A stretch of 64,000 nt of DNA from Sphingomonas jaspsi DSM 18422. Lineage in GTDB: Bacteria; Pseudomonadota; Alphaproteobacteria; Sphingomonadales; Sphingomonadaceae. Under the pieces are notes generated by a model that had not been told where the DNA came from, did no database searches, and saw nothing but the letters and a program-made list of their open reading frames with translations. The DNA is taken from assembly GCF_000585415.1 (NCBI RefSeq), contig NZ_KK073876.1:741810-805809 (forward strand), given 5' to 3'. Below, in pieces: positions 37,396-46,654 of the stretch (within the stretch, counting starts at the first letter, position 1; each line of letters starts with the position of its first letter). A program made the translations under genes and the position numbers.

Positions 37396-37965
37396 ATGGA
37401 TGAATATGGCATCGATCATTTGGTCGACGCGCTGATCGATCGGGAGGGCGGCTTCGTCGACCATCCCGCGGACCGTGGCGGGCCGACCCGATATGGCGTG
37501 ACCGAGATTGTGGCACGGGCGCACGGCTATGCCGGCGCCATGCGCGACCTTCCGCGCGAGGAAGCGGCGGCCATCTATCGCCGTCTTTACTGGCTGCGTC
37601 CGCGCTTCGATCAGGTGGCGCAGCGCGCGCCGCGGGTCGCGGCGGAACTGTTCGACACCGGCGCCAACATGGGCCCGGCGGTGGCGGCGACCTTCCTCCA
37701 GCGCGCGCTGACGGCGCTCAACCGCGGGGGCAAGGATTTTGCCGACCTGACGCCGGACGGGCGGATCGGGCCGGCGACGATTGCGGCGCTCGACCGCTTC
37801 CTCGACGTGCGTGGGAAGCGAGGCGGGGAGACGGTGCTGCTCCGCGCGCTAGAGGCGCTGCAGGGCGAACGCTACCTCTGCCTCGCCGAAAAGAGGCCGG
37901 CCAATGAGGCCTTCCTTTATGGCTGGCTGGCGAACCGCATCGGGACCGTCGGGCCCCAGTCTTAA
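37396..37965 (+). CDS. GH108 endolysin (phage/GTA-type muramidase)
   Basis: A 189-residue protein with REGGFVDHPADRGGPTRYGVT (catalytic Glu17) and a C-terminal peptidoglycan-binding region (about 100-185) with TPDGRIGPATIAALDRF. This is the glycoside hydrolase 108 / DUF847 endolysin layout. No signal peptide is visible, so release depends on a holin, which is encoded next. GTGGAGG precedes the ATG. It is part of the lysis cassette discussed in the findings. Confidence 0.85.
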   Translation: MDEYGIDHLVDALIDREGGFVDHPADRGGPTRYGVTEIVARAHGYAGAMRDLPREEAAAIYRRLYWLRPRFDQVAQRAPRVAAELFDTGANMGPAVAATFLQRALTALNRGGKDFADLTPDGRIGPATIAALDRFLDVRGKRGGETVLLRALEALQGERYLCLAEKRPANEAFLYGWLANRIGTVGPQS

Positions 37966-38029
37966 ATTCACGCAAACCGCGGAAAAACGCGGCTTTCGTG
38001 AGTCGACAGTGAATCCAAGGAGAAGAAAT

Positions 38030-38443
38030 ATGGGTTTCATCGATGCCATCGTCGGACCGGTGTCCAAGCTGCTCGACAAGATCATTCCCGACCCCGAGGC
38101 ACGCGACCGCGCCAAGCTCGAACTGATCAAGCTACAGGGCGACCAGGAATTGCAGGCCATCACCGCGCAGATGCAGGCGATCGTCGCCGAAGCGCAGTCG
38201 CCCGACCCGTGGACCAGCCGTGCGCGGCCGAGCTTTCTCTACATGATGTATGCGCTCATCCTGTGGTGCATCCCGATGGGGCTGATCGCGGCCGCCGACC
38301 CGCGCATGGCCCAGGGAATTGCCGCCGGCATGACCGCCTACTTGCGCGGAATCCCGGAGGAACTCTACGCATTGTTCGGAACGGGCTATCTTGGCTACAC
38401 TGCCGCCCGCACCTGGGGGAAAGTGAAGGGAGTGGAAAAATAG
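38030..38443 (+). CDS. 3-TM holin of the gene-transfer-agent type
   Basis: A 137-residue protein with an amphipathic N-terminal half (about 1-60, a charged helix ELIKLQGDQELQAITAQMQ) and two to three hydrophobic segments (about 70-87 and 95-128). The pattern matches the Holin of 3TMs family named for gene-transfer-agent release (PF11351). AAGGAGAAG precedes the ATG. It follows the endolysin by 64 bp, in which a hairpin (TCACG..CCGCG / CGCGG..CGTGA) is visible. Confidence 0.82.
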   Translation: MGFIDAIVGPVSKLLDKIIPDPEARDRAKLELIKLQGDQELQAITAQMQAIVAEAQSPDPWTSRARPSFLYMMYALILWCIPMGLIAAADPRMAQGIAAGMTAYLRGIPEELYALFGTGYLGYTAARTWGKVKGVEK

Positions 38444-38517
38444 GACGCGACGACCCGCTCTTCGCTCGCCGCATCTACCGGCTGAAGCGTCGCGCCTTCG
38501 CCGGTGCCACCCGCCGC

Positions 38518-39360
38518 ATGATGGAGGCGGTGGAAAAGGTCGGGATGAGCCCCGCGGCACTGCTCGACAAGGTCAGCCGCTGGAAGGGCGGCGACGCGTC
38601 GCGGCTGGTCGCCGACGGCGCGGCTTTCGGCGAGGGCGAACGGCAGAAGGTCGACGTCTGGGCCCCGGTCGGCGACCCGCCGCCGGGCGGGTGGCCGGTG
38701 CTGGTGTTCTTCTACGGCGGCGGCTGGGTCAGCGGCGCGCGTCAGGAATATGGCTTTGTCGGCCGGGCCTTCGCGGCGCAGGGCTTTCTCACCATGCTGC
38801 CCGATTATGGGCTGCACCCGCACTCGACCTACCCCGATTACCTTCACGACGGCGCGGCGGCGACGCGCTGGGCGTTCGACCATGCCGGCGATTTCGGCGG
38901 CGATCCGCAGCGCATTGCGGTGATGGGTCACAGTGCCGGCGCCTATAATGCGGCGATGATCATGCTCGATCCGCGATACCTCTACGCGGTCGGCCTTCCG
39001 CTCGCGACGATCAAGGCTGCGGCGCTGCTCAGCGGACCCTATGACTTCCCCTATTTGATCGAGCGCGGCGGGTTGCTGGCGTTCGAAAAGGCGCCGGTGC
39101 AGGAAAGCCAGCCGGTCGCCTACGCCCGTCGCGACGCGCCGCCGACGCTGCTGATCACCGGCACGGCCGACACCACGGTGCGTGCCCGCAACAGCCAGTC
39201 GCTGGCCAAGGCGCTGACTGCCGCGGGTGCACGGGTCGAATTGAAACTGTATCGCGGGCAGGGGCATACCGACCCGCTGCGGGCGTTGTCGCCGCTGTTC
39301 CGGTCGGCCAATCCGGCGCTCGCTGATTGTGCCGATTTCCTGCACGGCCACCTCGGATGA
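38518..39360 (+). CDS. Alpha/beta hydrolase, BD-FAE/carboxylesterase-like
   Basis: A 280-residue hydrolase with oxyanion-hole HGG-like sequence FFYGGGWVSG (about 58-67), the nucleophile GHSAGAYNA, an Asp in ITGTADTTV and a His in GQGHTDPL. The reading frame is open to the left through the holin gene, so the ATG at 38518 is chosen as the first good in-frame start; homologues may start a little later. Four bases overlap the next gene (ATGA). Substrate is probably a carboxylic ester. Confidence 0.78.
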   Translation: MMEAVEKVGMSPAALLDKVSRWKGGDASRLVADGAAFGEGERQKVDVWAPVGDPPPGGWPVLVFFYGGGWVSGARQEYGFVGRAFAAQGFLTMLPDYGLHPHSTYPDYLHDGAAATRWAFDHAGDFGGDPQRIAVMGHSAGAYNAAMIMLDPRYLYAVGLPLATIKAAALLSGPYDFPYLIERGGLLAFEKAPVQESQPVAYARRDAPPTLLITGTADTTVRARNSQSLAKALTAAGARVELKLYRGQGHTDPLRALSPLFRSANPALADCADFLHGHLG

Positions 39361-39935
39361 CGCCGGGCCGCCTCAACGCCTTCACCGACGGCGTGATCGC
39401 GATCATCATCACGATCATGGTGCTGGAACTGCCAATTCCGAAAGGGCACGGCCTGGCCGATTTGAGGCCGATCGCGCCGCTCTTCGGCGCTTACGCATTG
39501 AGCTTCATCAATGTCGGTATCTTCTGGAACAATCACCATCATTTGATGACGCTGGCAAAGCGGATCGACGGACGGGTGATGTGGGCCAACCTGTTCCTGC
39601 TGTTCTGGCTCAGCCTGGTCCCGTTCGTGATCCGCTGGCTCGGCGAGGACGCGATCACGGCCGGGCCCGCCGCCGCCTATGGCGTGGTGCTGGTCGGGGC
39701 GTCGATAAGCTACGCGCTGCTGGAAATCGCCATTCACCGTGCGGACCACGCCAATCGCGCGCTCCATTCGGCGATCGGGGCAGGGGTGAAGGAAGTGGCC
39801 AGCTTCGCGCTTTATGCGGTGGGCGTGGCGCTGGCCTTTTATCATCCGATGGCTGCCGTCGCCTGTTACGTCCTCGTCGCGGCGCTGTGGTTCGTTCCGG
39901 ACCCCCGCGTGGAGCGCGTCGCCAGCGACACTTGA
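39357..39935 (+). CDS. TMEM175-family potassium channel protein
   Basis: A 192-residue protein with about six hydrophobic segments. The first carries RLNAFTDGVIAIIITIMVLELP, the RxxxFSDG signature of TMEM175 channels with Thr in place of Ser. Bacterial members are potassium-permeable tetrameric or dimeric pores. It overlaps the hydrolase stop by ATGA and is therefore cotranscribed with it. Confidence 0.82.
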   Translation: MTPGRLNAFTDGVIAIIITIMVLELPIPKGHGLADLRPIAPLFGAYALSFINVGIFWNNHHHLMTLAKRIDGRVMWANLFLLFWLSLVPFVIRWLGEDAITAGPAAAYGVVLVGASISYALLEIAIHRADHANRALHSAIGAGVKEVASFALYAVGVALAFYHPMAAVACYVLVAALWFVPDPRVERVASDT

Positions 39936-39968
39936 AGCGGCGCCACCCGGCACCCCACATGACCGGCC

Positions 39969-40508
39969 ATGGAACAATATCATGGCACCACCATCCTCGG
40001 GGTGAAGAAGGGCGGCCGGACGGTCATCGCTGGTGACGGACAGGTCAGTCTCGGCAACACGGTAATCAAGCCCAACGCGAAGAAGGTCCGGCGGATCGGC
40101 GCGGACGGGCAGGTGATCGGCGGGTTTGCGGGCGCGACGGCTGACGCCTTCACCCTGTTCGAACGGCTGGAGAAGAAGCTGGAGGCGTCGCGCGGCCAGC
40201 TGCTGCGCGCGGCGGTCGAACTGGCCAAGGACTGGCGGACCGACAAATATCTTCGCAACCTCGAAGCGATGATGATCGTCGCCGATGCCGAAACGATGCT
40301 GATCCTCACCGGCAACGGCGATGTGCTGGAGCCCGAAGGCGGGATCGCGGCCATCGGCAGCGGCGGCAATTACGCGCTCGCCGCGGCGCGGGCCCTGTCG
40401 GAATATGAGCCCGACCCCGACGTGCTGGCCCGCCGCGCGATGGCGATCGCCGCCGAGGTGTGCGTCTTCACCAACGACCGGCTGACCGTGGAAACGGTCG
40501 GCGAGTAA
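39969..40508 (+). CDS. hslV: ATP-dependent protease subunit HslV
   Basis: Threonine protease core of the HslUV (ClpYQ) complex. [14 protein letters not shown] exposes the catalytic Thr7 after removal of the first six residues. [11 protein letters not shown] and the [16 protein letters not shown]-terminus are standard. The 179-residue length fits. The Shine-Dalgarno is poor. It lies upstream of hslU with only 8 bp between. Confidence 0.96.
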   Translation: MEQYHGTTILGVKKGGRTVIAGDGQVSLGNTVIKPNAKKVRRIGADGQVIGGFAGATADAFTLFERLEKKLEASRGQLLRAAVELAKDWRTDKYLRNLEAMMIVADAETMLILTGNGDVLEPEGGIAAIGSGGNYALAAARALSEYEPDPDVLARRAMAIAAEVCVFTNDRLTVETVGE

Positions 40509-40516
40509 GGATTCCC

Positions 40517-41815
40517 ATGAACGAGCATCTGACTCCCAAGGCGATCGTCGCTGCCCTCGACGAGCATATCGTCGGCCAGACCGACGCCAAGAAGGCGGTG
40601 GCGGTGGCGCTGCGCAATCGCTGGCGGCGACAGCGTTTGTCGCCCGAACTTCGCGCCGAAGTGACGCCCAAGAATATCCTGATGATCGGGCCGACCGGCT
40701 GCGGCAAGACAGAGATCAGCCGCCGCCTGGCGAAGCTGGCCGATGCGCCGTTCGTCAAGGTCGAGGCGACCAAGTTCACCGAGGTCGGCTATGTCGGGCG
40801 CGACGTCGAGCAGATCGCCCGCGACCTGGTCGAGGAAGCGGTGCGGCTGGAACGTGAGCGCCGCCGCGAGAAGGTACGCGAAACGTCGGAGGCGGCGGCG
40901 ATGGACCGCCTGCTCGACGCGCTGACCGGCAAGGGATCAAGCGAAGCAACGCGCGAAAGCTTTCGCCAACGCTTCCGCGACGGCAGTCTCGACACCGCCG
41001 AGGTCGAGGTCGAGGTGTCCGAAGCGCCCGCCATGCCGTTCGACGTGCCCGGGCAGGGCGGCATCGGCATGATCAACCTTAGCGACATGATGGCCAAGAT
41101 GACCGGCGGCCCGCCCAAGAAGCGGCGCAAGCTGAAGGTCCCGGCCGCCTTCGCCAAGCTGGTCGAGGAAGAAGCCGACAAGCGCGTCGACCAGGACGAT
41201 GTCACCCGGGTCGCGCTGGCCGATGCCGAGGAGAATGGCATCGTCTTCCTCGACGAAATCGACAAGATTGCGGTCAGCGACGTGCGCGGCGGATCGGTCA
41301 GCCGCGAGGGCGTGCAGCGCGACCTGCTGCCGCTGATCGAAGGCACCACGGTCGCGACCAAATATGGACCGATCAAGACCGACCACATATTGTTCATCGC
41401 GTCGGGCGCTTTCCACGTGGCGAAGCCCGCCGACCTGCTGCCCGAACTGCAGGGGCGTTTGCCGATCCGGGTCGAACTGGCGGCGCTGACCGAAGCGGAT
41501 TTCGTCCGCATCCTCAGCGACACGCGGGCGAGCCTGACCGAGCAATATCGCGCGCTGCTGAAGACCGAAGAGGTCGGCATCGACTTTGCCGACAGCGGCA
41601 TCGCCGCGCTGGCGCGGATCGCGGCGGAGGTGAATGACGCGGTCGAGAATATCGGTGCGCGTCGACTGTCGACGGTGATGGAAAAGCTGCTCGAGGACGT
41701 CAGCTACACCGCCGAGGATCGCAAGGGCGAGACGCTGACCATCGATGCCGCCTTCGTCGAGCAGCAATTGAGCGGCATCGCCAAGAACGCCGACCTGTCG
41801 CGCTACGTGCTCTGA
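40517..41815 (+). CDS. hslU: ATPase subunit HslU
   Basis: Unfoldase of HslUV, 432 residues. Walker [10 protein letters not shown] (58-66), the I-domain insert (about 110-230), Walker [10 protein letters not shown], and sensor regions are present, ending in a typical SRYVL C-terminus that plugs into HslV. TAAGGATT precedes the ATG. Its stop runs 13 bp into the 3' end of a convergent gene. Confidence 0.97.
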   Translation: MNEHLTPKAIVAALDEHIVGQTDAKKAVAVALRNRWRRQRLSPELRAEVTPKNILMIGPTGCGKTEISRRLAKLADAPFVKVEATKFTEVGYVGRDVEQIARDLVEEAVRLERERRREKVRETSEAAAMDRLLDALTGKGSSEATRESFRQRFRDGSLDTAEVEVEVSEAPAMPFDVPGQGGIGMINLSDMMAKMTGGPPKKRRKLKVPAAFAKLVEEEADKRVDQDDVTRVALADAEENGIVFLDEIDKIAVSDVRGGSVSREGVQRDLLPLIEGTTVATKYGPIKTDHILFIASGAFHVAKPADLLPELQGRLPIRVELAALTEADFVRILSDTRASLTEQYRALLKTEEVGIDFADSGIAALARIAAEVNDAVENIGARRLSTVMEKLLEDVSYTAEDRKGETLTIDAAFVEQQLSGIAKNADLSRYVL

Positions 41816-42492
41816 TCCGCCGGCCGGTAGCGCGCGGTCAGGCCGTTGACGAAGGGTGACCATAGGGGCGCCTTGACTCCCGCGAGGCGCAGTCGGCTGG
41901 CGACCCACTGGTTGCAGGTGTCGATGGCGCTGGCCTTGCCTACCCCTCGGTAAAAGGCGTCGCGCTGCCAATAGCCGGGGTGGTCCATGCGGATCGGCCG
42001 ACCGTTGTCGTCGAGCACGAACCCGGCGCGGATCGCGGCCCACAGACGGCGATACTGCTCCGGCGTCAGGCGAATCACGCGGGTGGCGTAGCCGGGGTCG
42101 GTGACCCATTCGACGTGCATCACCCGCTCGCCGCCGCTGGTCGCGGCCCACAGCGTGCCGGGCGTCACGTCGCTCCAGGTCGGGGTTTCTAGGTAGACGC
42201 GCTTTTCACCCGCACCGAAGGCGATCCAGCGGGCATTGTCGGGGGCGTTGGCGAAATCTCTGGCCGGGAACAGCGGCGCCCAGTCGAGCCCGCCTTCATC
42301 GACCGGCAACACCAGGTCGGCGTGGACGCCGTTGCTGGCGAGATAGACGGTGATTCCGTCGTCGGGCTCTCTCCAGTCGCGATTGACGCTGACGACGGCG
42401 CCGACCAGCGCGGCGGCGAGATAGGCCAGGGGGATCGCGAGAACCGCGAGGAGGATACGCTTGGGCCAGCGGGTCTTACGGCGACGGGGCAT
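41803..42492 (-). CDS. TIGR02117 / DUF2459 family protein
   Basis: A 229-residue protein with a basic N-terminus and one transmembrane anchor (about 11-33), followed by a periplasmic domain with [18 protein letters not shown] and [16 protein letters not shown], the TIGR02117 (DUF2459) signature. The family is widespread in proteobacteria, sometimes near urease-related genes, but uncharacterised. It convergently overlaps hslU by 13 bp. Confidence 0.85.
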   Translation of the reverse strand: MPRRRKTRWPKRILLAVLAIPLAYLAAALVGAVVSVNRDWREPDDGITVYLASNGVHADLVLPVDEGGLDWAPLFPARDFANAPDNARWIAFGAGEKRVYLETPTWSDVTPGTLWAATSGGERVMHVEWVTDPGYATRVIRLTPEQYRRLWAAIRAGFVLDDNGRPIRMDHPGYWQRDAFYRGVGKASAIDTCNQWVASRLRLAGVKAPLWSPFVNGLTARYRPADQST

Positions 42493-42534
42493 GGCGGCGA
42501 GTGAAGCAGGGAATTGCGGAAAATAAAAAGCCTC

Positions 42535-42568
42535 AAAAAGCGGATGTCCCCCCGGACATCGGCTTTTT
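42535..42568 (-). terminator. Terminator downstream of tRNA-Pro
   Basis: AAAAAGC-G-GATGTCC-CCCC-GGACATC-G-GCTTTTT forms a 14-bp stem with one mismatch, with T-tracts on both strands, so it can terminate transcription of the tRNA (minus) and possibly reads in both directions. Confidence 0.8.
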
Positions 42569-42599
42569 CCCGGCCCCTTCGCGCCTGCGGCGCTTCGGG

Positions 42600-42645
42600 A
42601 GCTTCAAAAATATGTCCGCGCCCCGCGCGGTCATATTTTGAAGCT
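42600..42645 (-). repeat. Long inverted repeat abutting the tRNA-Pro 3' end
   Basis: AGCTTCAAAAATATG (42600-42614) and CATATTTTGAAGCT (42632-42645) pair with one bulged A, and an inner CCGCG/CGCGG extends the stem. One arm starts at the last base of the encoded CCA. It may be a processing signal or folded 3' trailer of the tRNA precursor. Confidence 0.6.
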
Positions 42646-42721
42646 GGTCGGGGCGACAGGATTCGAACCTGCGACCCCCACACCCCCAGTGTGATGCGCT
42701 ACCAGGCTGCGCTACGCCCCG
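42645..42721 (-). tRNA. tRNA-Pro (GGG)
   Basis: A 77-nt cloverleaf including an encoded CCA. Acceptor arms are CGGGGCG and CGCCCCG, the D-arm GCGC..GCGC, the anticodon stem TCACA/TGTGG with loop CTGGGGG (anticodon GGG at 42687-42685), and a T-arm with GGTTCGAATCC. All arms pair. The anticodon reads CCC/CCU proline codons. Confidence 0.95.
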
Positions 42722-42877
42722 ACCGTTTCGTGCGCCGCCCCTTGCGGTTGTGGCGCGAGCGGCCATCTAGTCGGGCGGGCATCGCTTGGCAAGGCAGCCA
42801 AAGCCATGATAGGCGGCCCGCCACTTCTTTCCTTCCGCGACTCCCCGTCGCGCATCCATGACGAGACGATCAGGATC

Positions 42878-43213
42878 ATGACCATCACTACCCTTCTTGC
42901 CGCCGCAGCAGCGCCCGCTCCGTCGGCCGGTGCAGGCTTCATCGTCCAGACGCTGCCGCTGGTCCTCATTTTCGTGATCTTCTATTTCCTGCTGATCCGT
43001 CCCCAGTCGAAGCGGATGAAGGAGCACCAGGCGCAGATCGCGGCGGTCAAGAAGGGCGATGAGGTGATCACCGGCGGCGGCCTGATCGGCAAGGTCACCA
43101 AGGTTGGCGATACCGAAGTCGAAGTCGATCTCGGCGGCCTCAAGGTGCGCGCGGTGAAATCGACCCTCAGCCAGGTCGGCGGCGGCGCTTCGACGAAGCC
43201 GGCGAACGACTGA
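42878..43213 (+). CDS. yajC: Preprotein translocase subunit YajC
   Basis: A 111-residue accessory of SecDF with one transmembrane helix (about 24-42, VLIFVIFYFLLIRPQSKRMKEH) and a cytoplasmic domain with VKKGDEVITGGGLIGKVTKV. CAGGATC precedes the ATG. The stop overlaps secD (TGATG), making yajC-secD-secF one operon. Confidence 0.94.
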   Translation: MTITTLLAAAAAPAPSAGAGFIVQTLPLVLIFVIFYFLLIRPQSKRMKEHQAQIAAVKKGDEVITGGGLIGKVTKVGDTEVEVDLGGLKVRAVKSTLSQVGGGASTKPAND

Positions 43214-44802
43214 TGCTCGATTTTCCCCGTTGGAAGGTGTGGACGGTTTCGCTGATCATTCTGATCGGCATCGTCCTGTCGATTCCCAGTTTCTTCCCGA
43301 AGGCAGAGGTCGAAAAATGGCCGTCGTGGGCGCCCAAGCAGCAGATCAGCCTGGGCCTCGATATTGCCGGCGGCAGCCAGCTCCTGCTCGAAGCCGACAT
43401 CGCCGACGCCGCCAAGCAGCGTCTGGCCGCGATGGAAGACCAGGTCACGACCGAACTTCGCCGCAACGAGCCGCGGATCGATATCGGCAGCGTGTCGACG
43501 GCCGGCAATCGCCTGAGCTTCATGGTCCGCGACCCGACCCAGCTCGACGCTGCGGTCGAACGGCTTCGCACGCTGACGCAGCCGGTCGGCCTGACCGGCA
43601 GCCGCGATTGGGACGTGACGACCGCCGACGGGAATCGGATCACGCTGACGCCGACCGATTCGGGCGCGGCCGCGGCGCTCAAGAATTCGCTGACCGTCGC
43701 CCGCGACGTCGTGCGTCGCCGCATCGACCCGCAGGGCACCAAGGAAATCACGGTCATCAACCAGGGCGACAAGCGAATCTTCGTGCAGGTGCCGGGGGTC
43801 GAAAACCCCGAGGCGCTGAAGCAGTTGATCGGCCAGACCGCGCGCCTTGAATTCAAGCTGGTCGACCAGAGCGCCGACCCCAACCTCGTCGCGCAGGGCA
43901 TTGCTCCGGCCGGCAGCCAGGTCCTGCCGATGGTCGACGGCGGCGCGATCGCGGTCCAGCGGCGCGTGATGGTGTCGGGCGAACAGCTGGTCGATGCCAA
44001 GCAGAGCTTCGACCAGGACGGCCGCGCGGTCGTCAGCATCACCTTCAACGCCGCCGGGGCCAAGCGCTTCGGCCGGGCAACGCAGGAAAATGTCGGCAAG
44101 CCGTTCGCCATCATCCTCGACGACAAGGTGCTGTCGGCACCGAACATCAACGAGCCGATCCTTGGCGGACAGGCGCAGATCGCGGGCAATTTCACGGTCG
44201 ACAGCGCCAACCAGCTGGCAGTCAGCCTCGCGTCCGGCAAGCTGCCGGTGAAACTGAACGTGATCGAGGAACGCACCGTCAGCGCCGAATTGGGTGCCGA
44301 TTCGATCCACAAGGGGGTCATCGCCTCGCTGGTGGCGACCGCGGCCGTGATCCTGTTCATGCTCGTGACCTATGGCCGCTTCGGCATCTACGCGACGGTC
44401 GCGCTGGTCATCAACGCGCTGCTGATCCTGGGCATCATGGCGATTTTCAACGCCACCCTGACCTTGCCCGGTATCGCCGGCTTCGTGCTGACCATCGGCG
44501 CAGCGGTCGACGCCAACGTGCTGATCAACGAACGCATCCGCGAAGAGCAGAAGCGCGGGCGCAAGGTCCGCGACGCGATCGAGACCGGCTACAAGGAGGC
44601 GTTCACCGCCATCTTCGACGCCAACATCACCAACGTCATCGCGGCGGTGCTGATGTGGTATTTCGGCTCGGGCCCGATCCGCGGCTTCGCGGTCGTGCTG
44701 ATCATCGGCATCGTCACGTCGGTGTTCACCGCCGTCTACCTCACCCGCATGCTGACTGCGTTGTGGGTCAAGCGCGCCCGCCCGCGCGACCTGCACATCT
44801 GA
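43213..44802 (+). CDS. secD: Protein translocase subunit SecD
   Basis: A 529-residue membrane protein of the proton-driven Sec accessory complex. One N-terminal helix (about 8-25), a large periplasmic domain (about 35-355) that opens with SLGLDIAGGSQLLLEAD, then a five-helix RND-like bundle with AAVDANVLINERIREE (the D-N-V motif). Frame and length fit. It overlaps yajC and precedes secF by 14 bp. Confidence 0.96.
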   Translation: MLDFPRWKVWTVSLIILIGIVLSIPSFFPKAEVEKWPSWAPKQQISLGLDIAGGSQLLLEADIADAAKQRLAAMEDQVTTELRRNEPRIDIGSVSTAGNRLSFMVRDPTQLDAAVERLRTLTQPVGLTGSRDWDVTTADGNRITLTPTDSGAAAALKNSLTVARDVVRRRIDPQGTKEITVINQGDKRIFVQVPGVENPEALKQLIGQTARLEFKLVDQSADPNLVAQGIAPAGSQVLPMVDGGAIAVQRRVMVSGEQLVDAKQSFDQDGRAVVSITFNAAGAKRFGRATQENVGKPFAIILDDKVLSAPNINEPILGGQAQIAGNFTVDSANQLAVSLASGKLPVKLNVIEERTVSAELGADSIHKGVIASLVATAAVILFMLVTYGRFGIYATVALVINALLILGIMAIFNATLTLPGIAGFVLTIGAAVDANVLINERIREEQKRGRKVRDAIETGYKEAFTAIFDANITNVIAAVLMWYFGSGPIRGFAVVLIIGIVTSVFTAVYLTRMLTALWVKRARPRDLHI

Positions 44803-44816
44803 TCGGACTGCCAATC

Positions 44817-45770
44817 ATGAAGCTTCTCAAACTCATTCCCGACGACACCAACATCGACTTCATGCGGTGGCGCAACGTCGCGCTGATCATCTCGATCATC
44901 ATCACCAGCCTGTCGATCGGCTACACTGCCTACAAGGGCCTGAACCTTGGCATCGACTTCGTCGGCGGCCAGGTAGTGCGCGTGTCCTTCCCGCAGAAGG
45001 TCGAGATCGAGGATCTTCGCGGCAAGGTCGATACGCTGAAGGTCGGCGATGCGTCGATCCAGGACCTCGGCGACGGCAAGACCTACCAGATTCGCCTGCC
45101 GCGCCCGCCCGGCGCCGATACCCAGTCGAATGCGGTCGTGTCCAAGGTTCGCGAATTCCTGCCCAAGGCCTATCCCGGCGCCACCGTCGGCGCGGGCGAA
45201 TCGGTGTCGGGCAAGGTTAGCCAGGAACTGGCGCGCGACGGTGCGCTGGCGCTGATCCTGTCGATGGTCGGCATCGCCATCTACATCTGGTTCCGCTTCG
45301 AATGGCAATTCGGGGTGGGAGCGCTGGTGACGCTGTTCCACGACGTGGCCATGGTGCTTGGCTTCTTCGCCTTCACCCGCCTGCCGGTCGACCTCAACGT
45401 CGTCGCGGCGTTGCTGACCATCGTCGGCTATTCGCTCAACGACACGGTCGTCATCTACGACCGGATCCGCGAAAATCTGCGCAAATATCGCAAGATGCAG
45501 ATCATCCCGCTGATCAACTTCTCTCTGAACGAGACGCTTAGCCGGACGATCGTGACGTCGTTGTCGATCCTCATCGCGCTCGCCGCGCTGATCATCCTCG
45601 GCCCCGAAGTCATCTTCGGGCTGACCGTCGCGGTGTTCCTCGGCATCTTCATCGGCACCTATTCGTCGATCTACATTTCCTCGCCGATCCTGGTGTGGCT
45701 GGGGGTCACGCCCGACAGCTTCCTGCGGTCCGAGGACGAGATCGCCAAGGCTGCCGCCGAGGGCGCCTGA
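44817..45770 (+). CDS. secF: Protein translocase subunit SecF
   Basis: A 317-residue partner of SecD. It begins LLKLIPDDTNIDFMRWR, with helix 1 at about 21-40, the periplasmic domain GLNLGIDFVGGQVVRVSF, and a five-helix bundle with VGYSLNDTVVIYDRIRENLRKY. Helps pull secreted proteins across the inner membrane using the proton gradient. Confidence 0.96.
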   Translation: MKLLKLIPDDTNIDFMRWRNVALIISIIITSLSIGYTAYKGLNLGIDFVGGQVVRVSFPQKVEIEDLRGKVDTLKVGDASIQDLGDGKTYQIRLPRPPGADTQSNAVVSKVREFLPKAYPGATVGAGESVSGKVSQELARDGALALILSMVGIAIYIWFRFEWQFGVGALVTLFHDVAMVLGFFAFTRLPVDLNVVAALLTIVGYSLNDTVVIYDRIRENLRKYRKMQIIPLINFSLNETLSRTIVTSLSILIALAALIILGPEVIFGLTVAVFLGIFIGTYSSIYISSPILVWLGVTPDSFLRSEDEIAKAAAEGA

Positions 45771-45847
45771 GGCCTTTGTCGAGGCGGGCCGTCGCTCTGG
45801 CGATTGCCCGCTTCCCCTCGCTCCATTGGCACGCTAGGACTGCGCAC

Positions 45848-46636
45848 ATGGTGAACAAGACCCGTATCGCGGCGCTGTTGCTGCTTCCCGCCGTCATCCT
45901 GCCGGTCTCCGGCTGTGCCAAGAACAAGGTGAAGGGCGATACGGCCTACGTCGCCCGCGACGTCAACACGCTCTACAGCCTTGCCAAGCAACGCGCCGAC
46001 CGCGGCCAGTATGAGGTTGCCGCCGCGCTGTTCGACGAAGTCGAGCGCCAGCATCCCTATTCGGTCTGGGCCCGCCGTGCGCAGCTGATGAGCGCCTTCA
46101 GCTATTACATGGCGCAGAAATATCCCGATGCGGTCAGCAGCGCCCAGCGCTTCCTGACGATCCACCCGGGCAACAAGGATGCGGCCTACGCCAACTACCT
46201 GATCGCCATGTCCTATTATCAGCAGATCGAGGACGTGACCCGCGACCAGAAGATCACCCAGCAGGCCAGCGACAGCTTCAACGAACTGATCCGCCGCTAC
46301 CCGCAAAGCCGCTACGCCAACGATGCGCGGCTGAAACTCGACCTTATCAACGATCACCTCGCCGGCAAGGAGATGGAGATCGGTCGCTTCTATCAGCGCT
46401 CGGGCAACTGGCTGGCGGCGGCGACCCGCTTCCGCGCGGTGGTCGACAAGTACCAGACCACCACGCACACGCCCGAAGCGCTGGAACGCCTCGTCGAGAC
46501 CTATCTGAACCTCGGCCTTCGCGAAGAAGCGCAGCGCGCCGCGGCGGTGCTGGGCGCCAACTATCCGGGCAGCAAGTGGTACCAGCGCAGCTACGATCTG
46601 ATGCAGCGCTATCCGGTATCGCAGCCGCAGAGCTGA
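45848..46636 (+). CDS. bamD: Outer membrane assembly lipoprotein BamD
   Basis: A 262-residue lipoprotein (lipobox LPVSGC, Cys23) made of tetratricopeptide repeats (LAKQRADRGQYEVAAALFDEVERQHPYSVWARRA and following). Essential BAM component for outer-membrane protein folding. Follows secF by 77 bp and is followed by recN, so it may be cotranscribed with the Sec genes. Confidence 0.95.
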   Translation: MVNKTRIAALLLLPAVILPVSGCAKNKVKGDTAYVARDVNTLYSLAKQRADRGQYEVAAALFDEVERQHPYSVWARRAQLMSAFSYYMAQKYPDAVSSAQRFLTIHPGNKDAAYANYLIAMSYYQQIEDVTRDQKITQQASDSFNELIRRYPQSRYANDARLKLDLINDHLAGKEMEIGRFYQRSGNWLAAATRFRAVVDKYQTTTHTPEALERLVETYLNLGLREEAQRAAAVLGANYPGSKWYQRSYDLMQRYPVSQPQS

Positions 46637-46654
46637 GCTGAGAAAGCCGGCGGC

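Noticed and set aside
37281..38443. A prophage
   Set aside because: Only endolysin and holin are present; no integrase, terminase, capsid or tail genes lie in the window, so a lysis cassette is the better reading.
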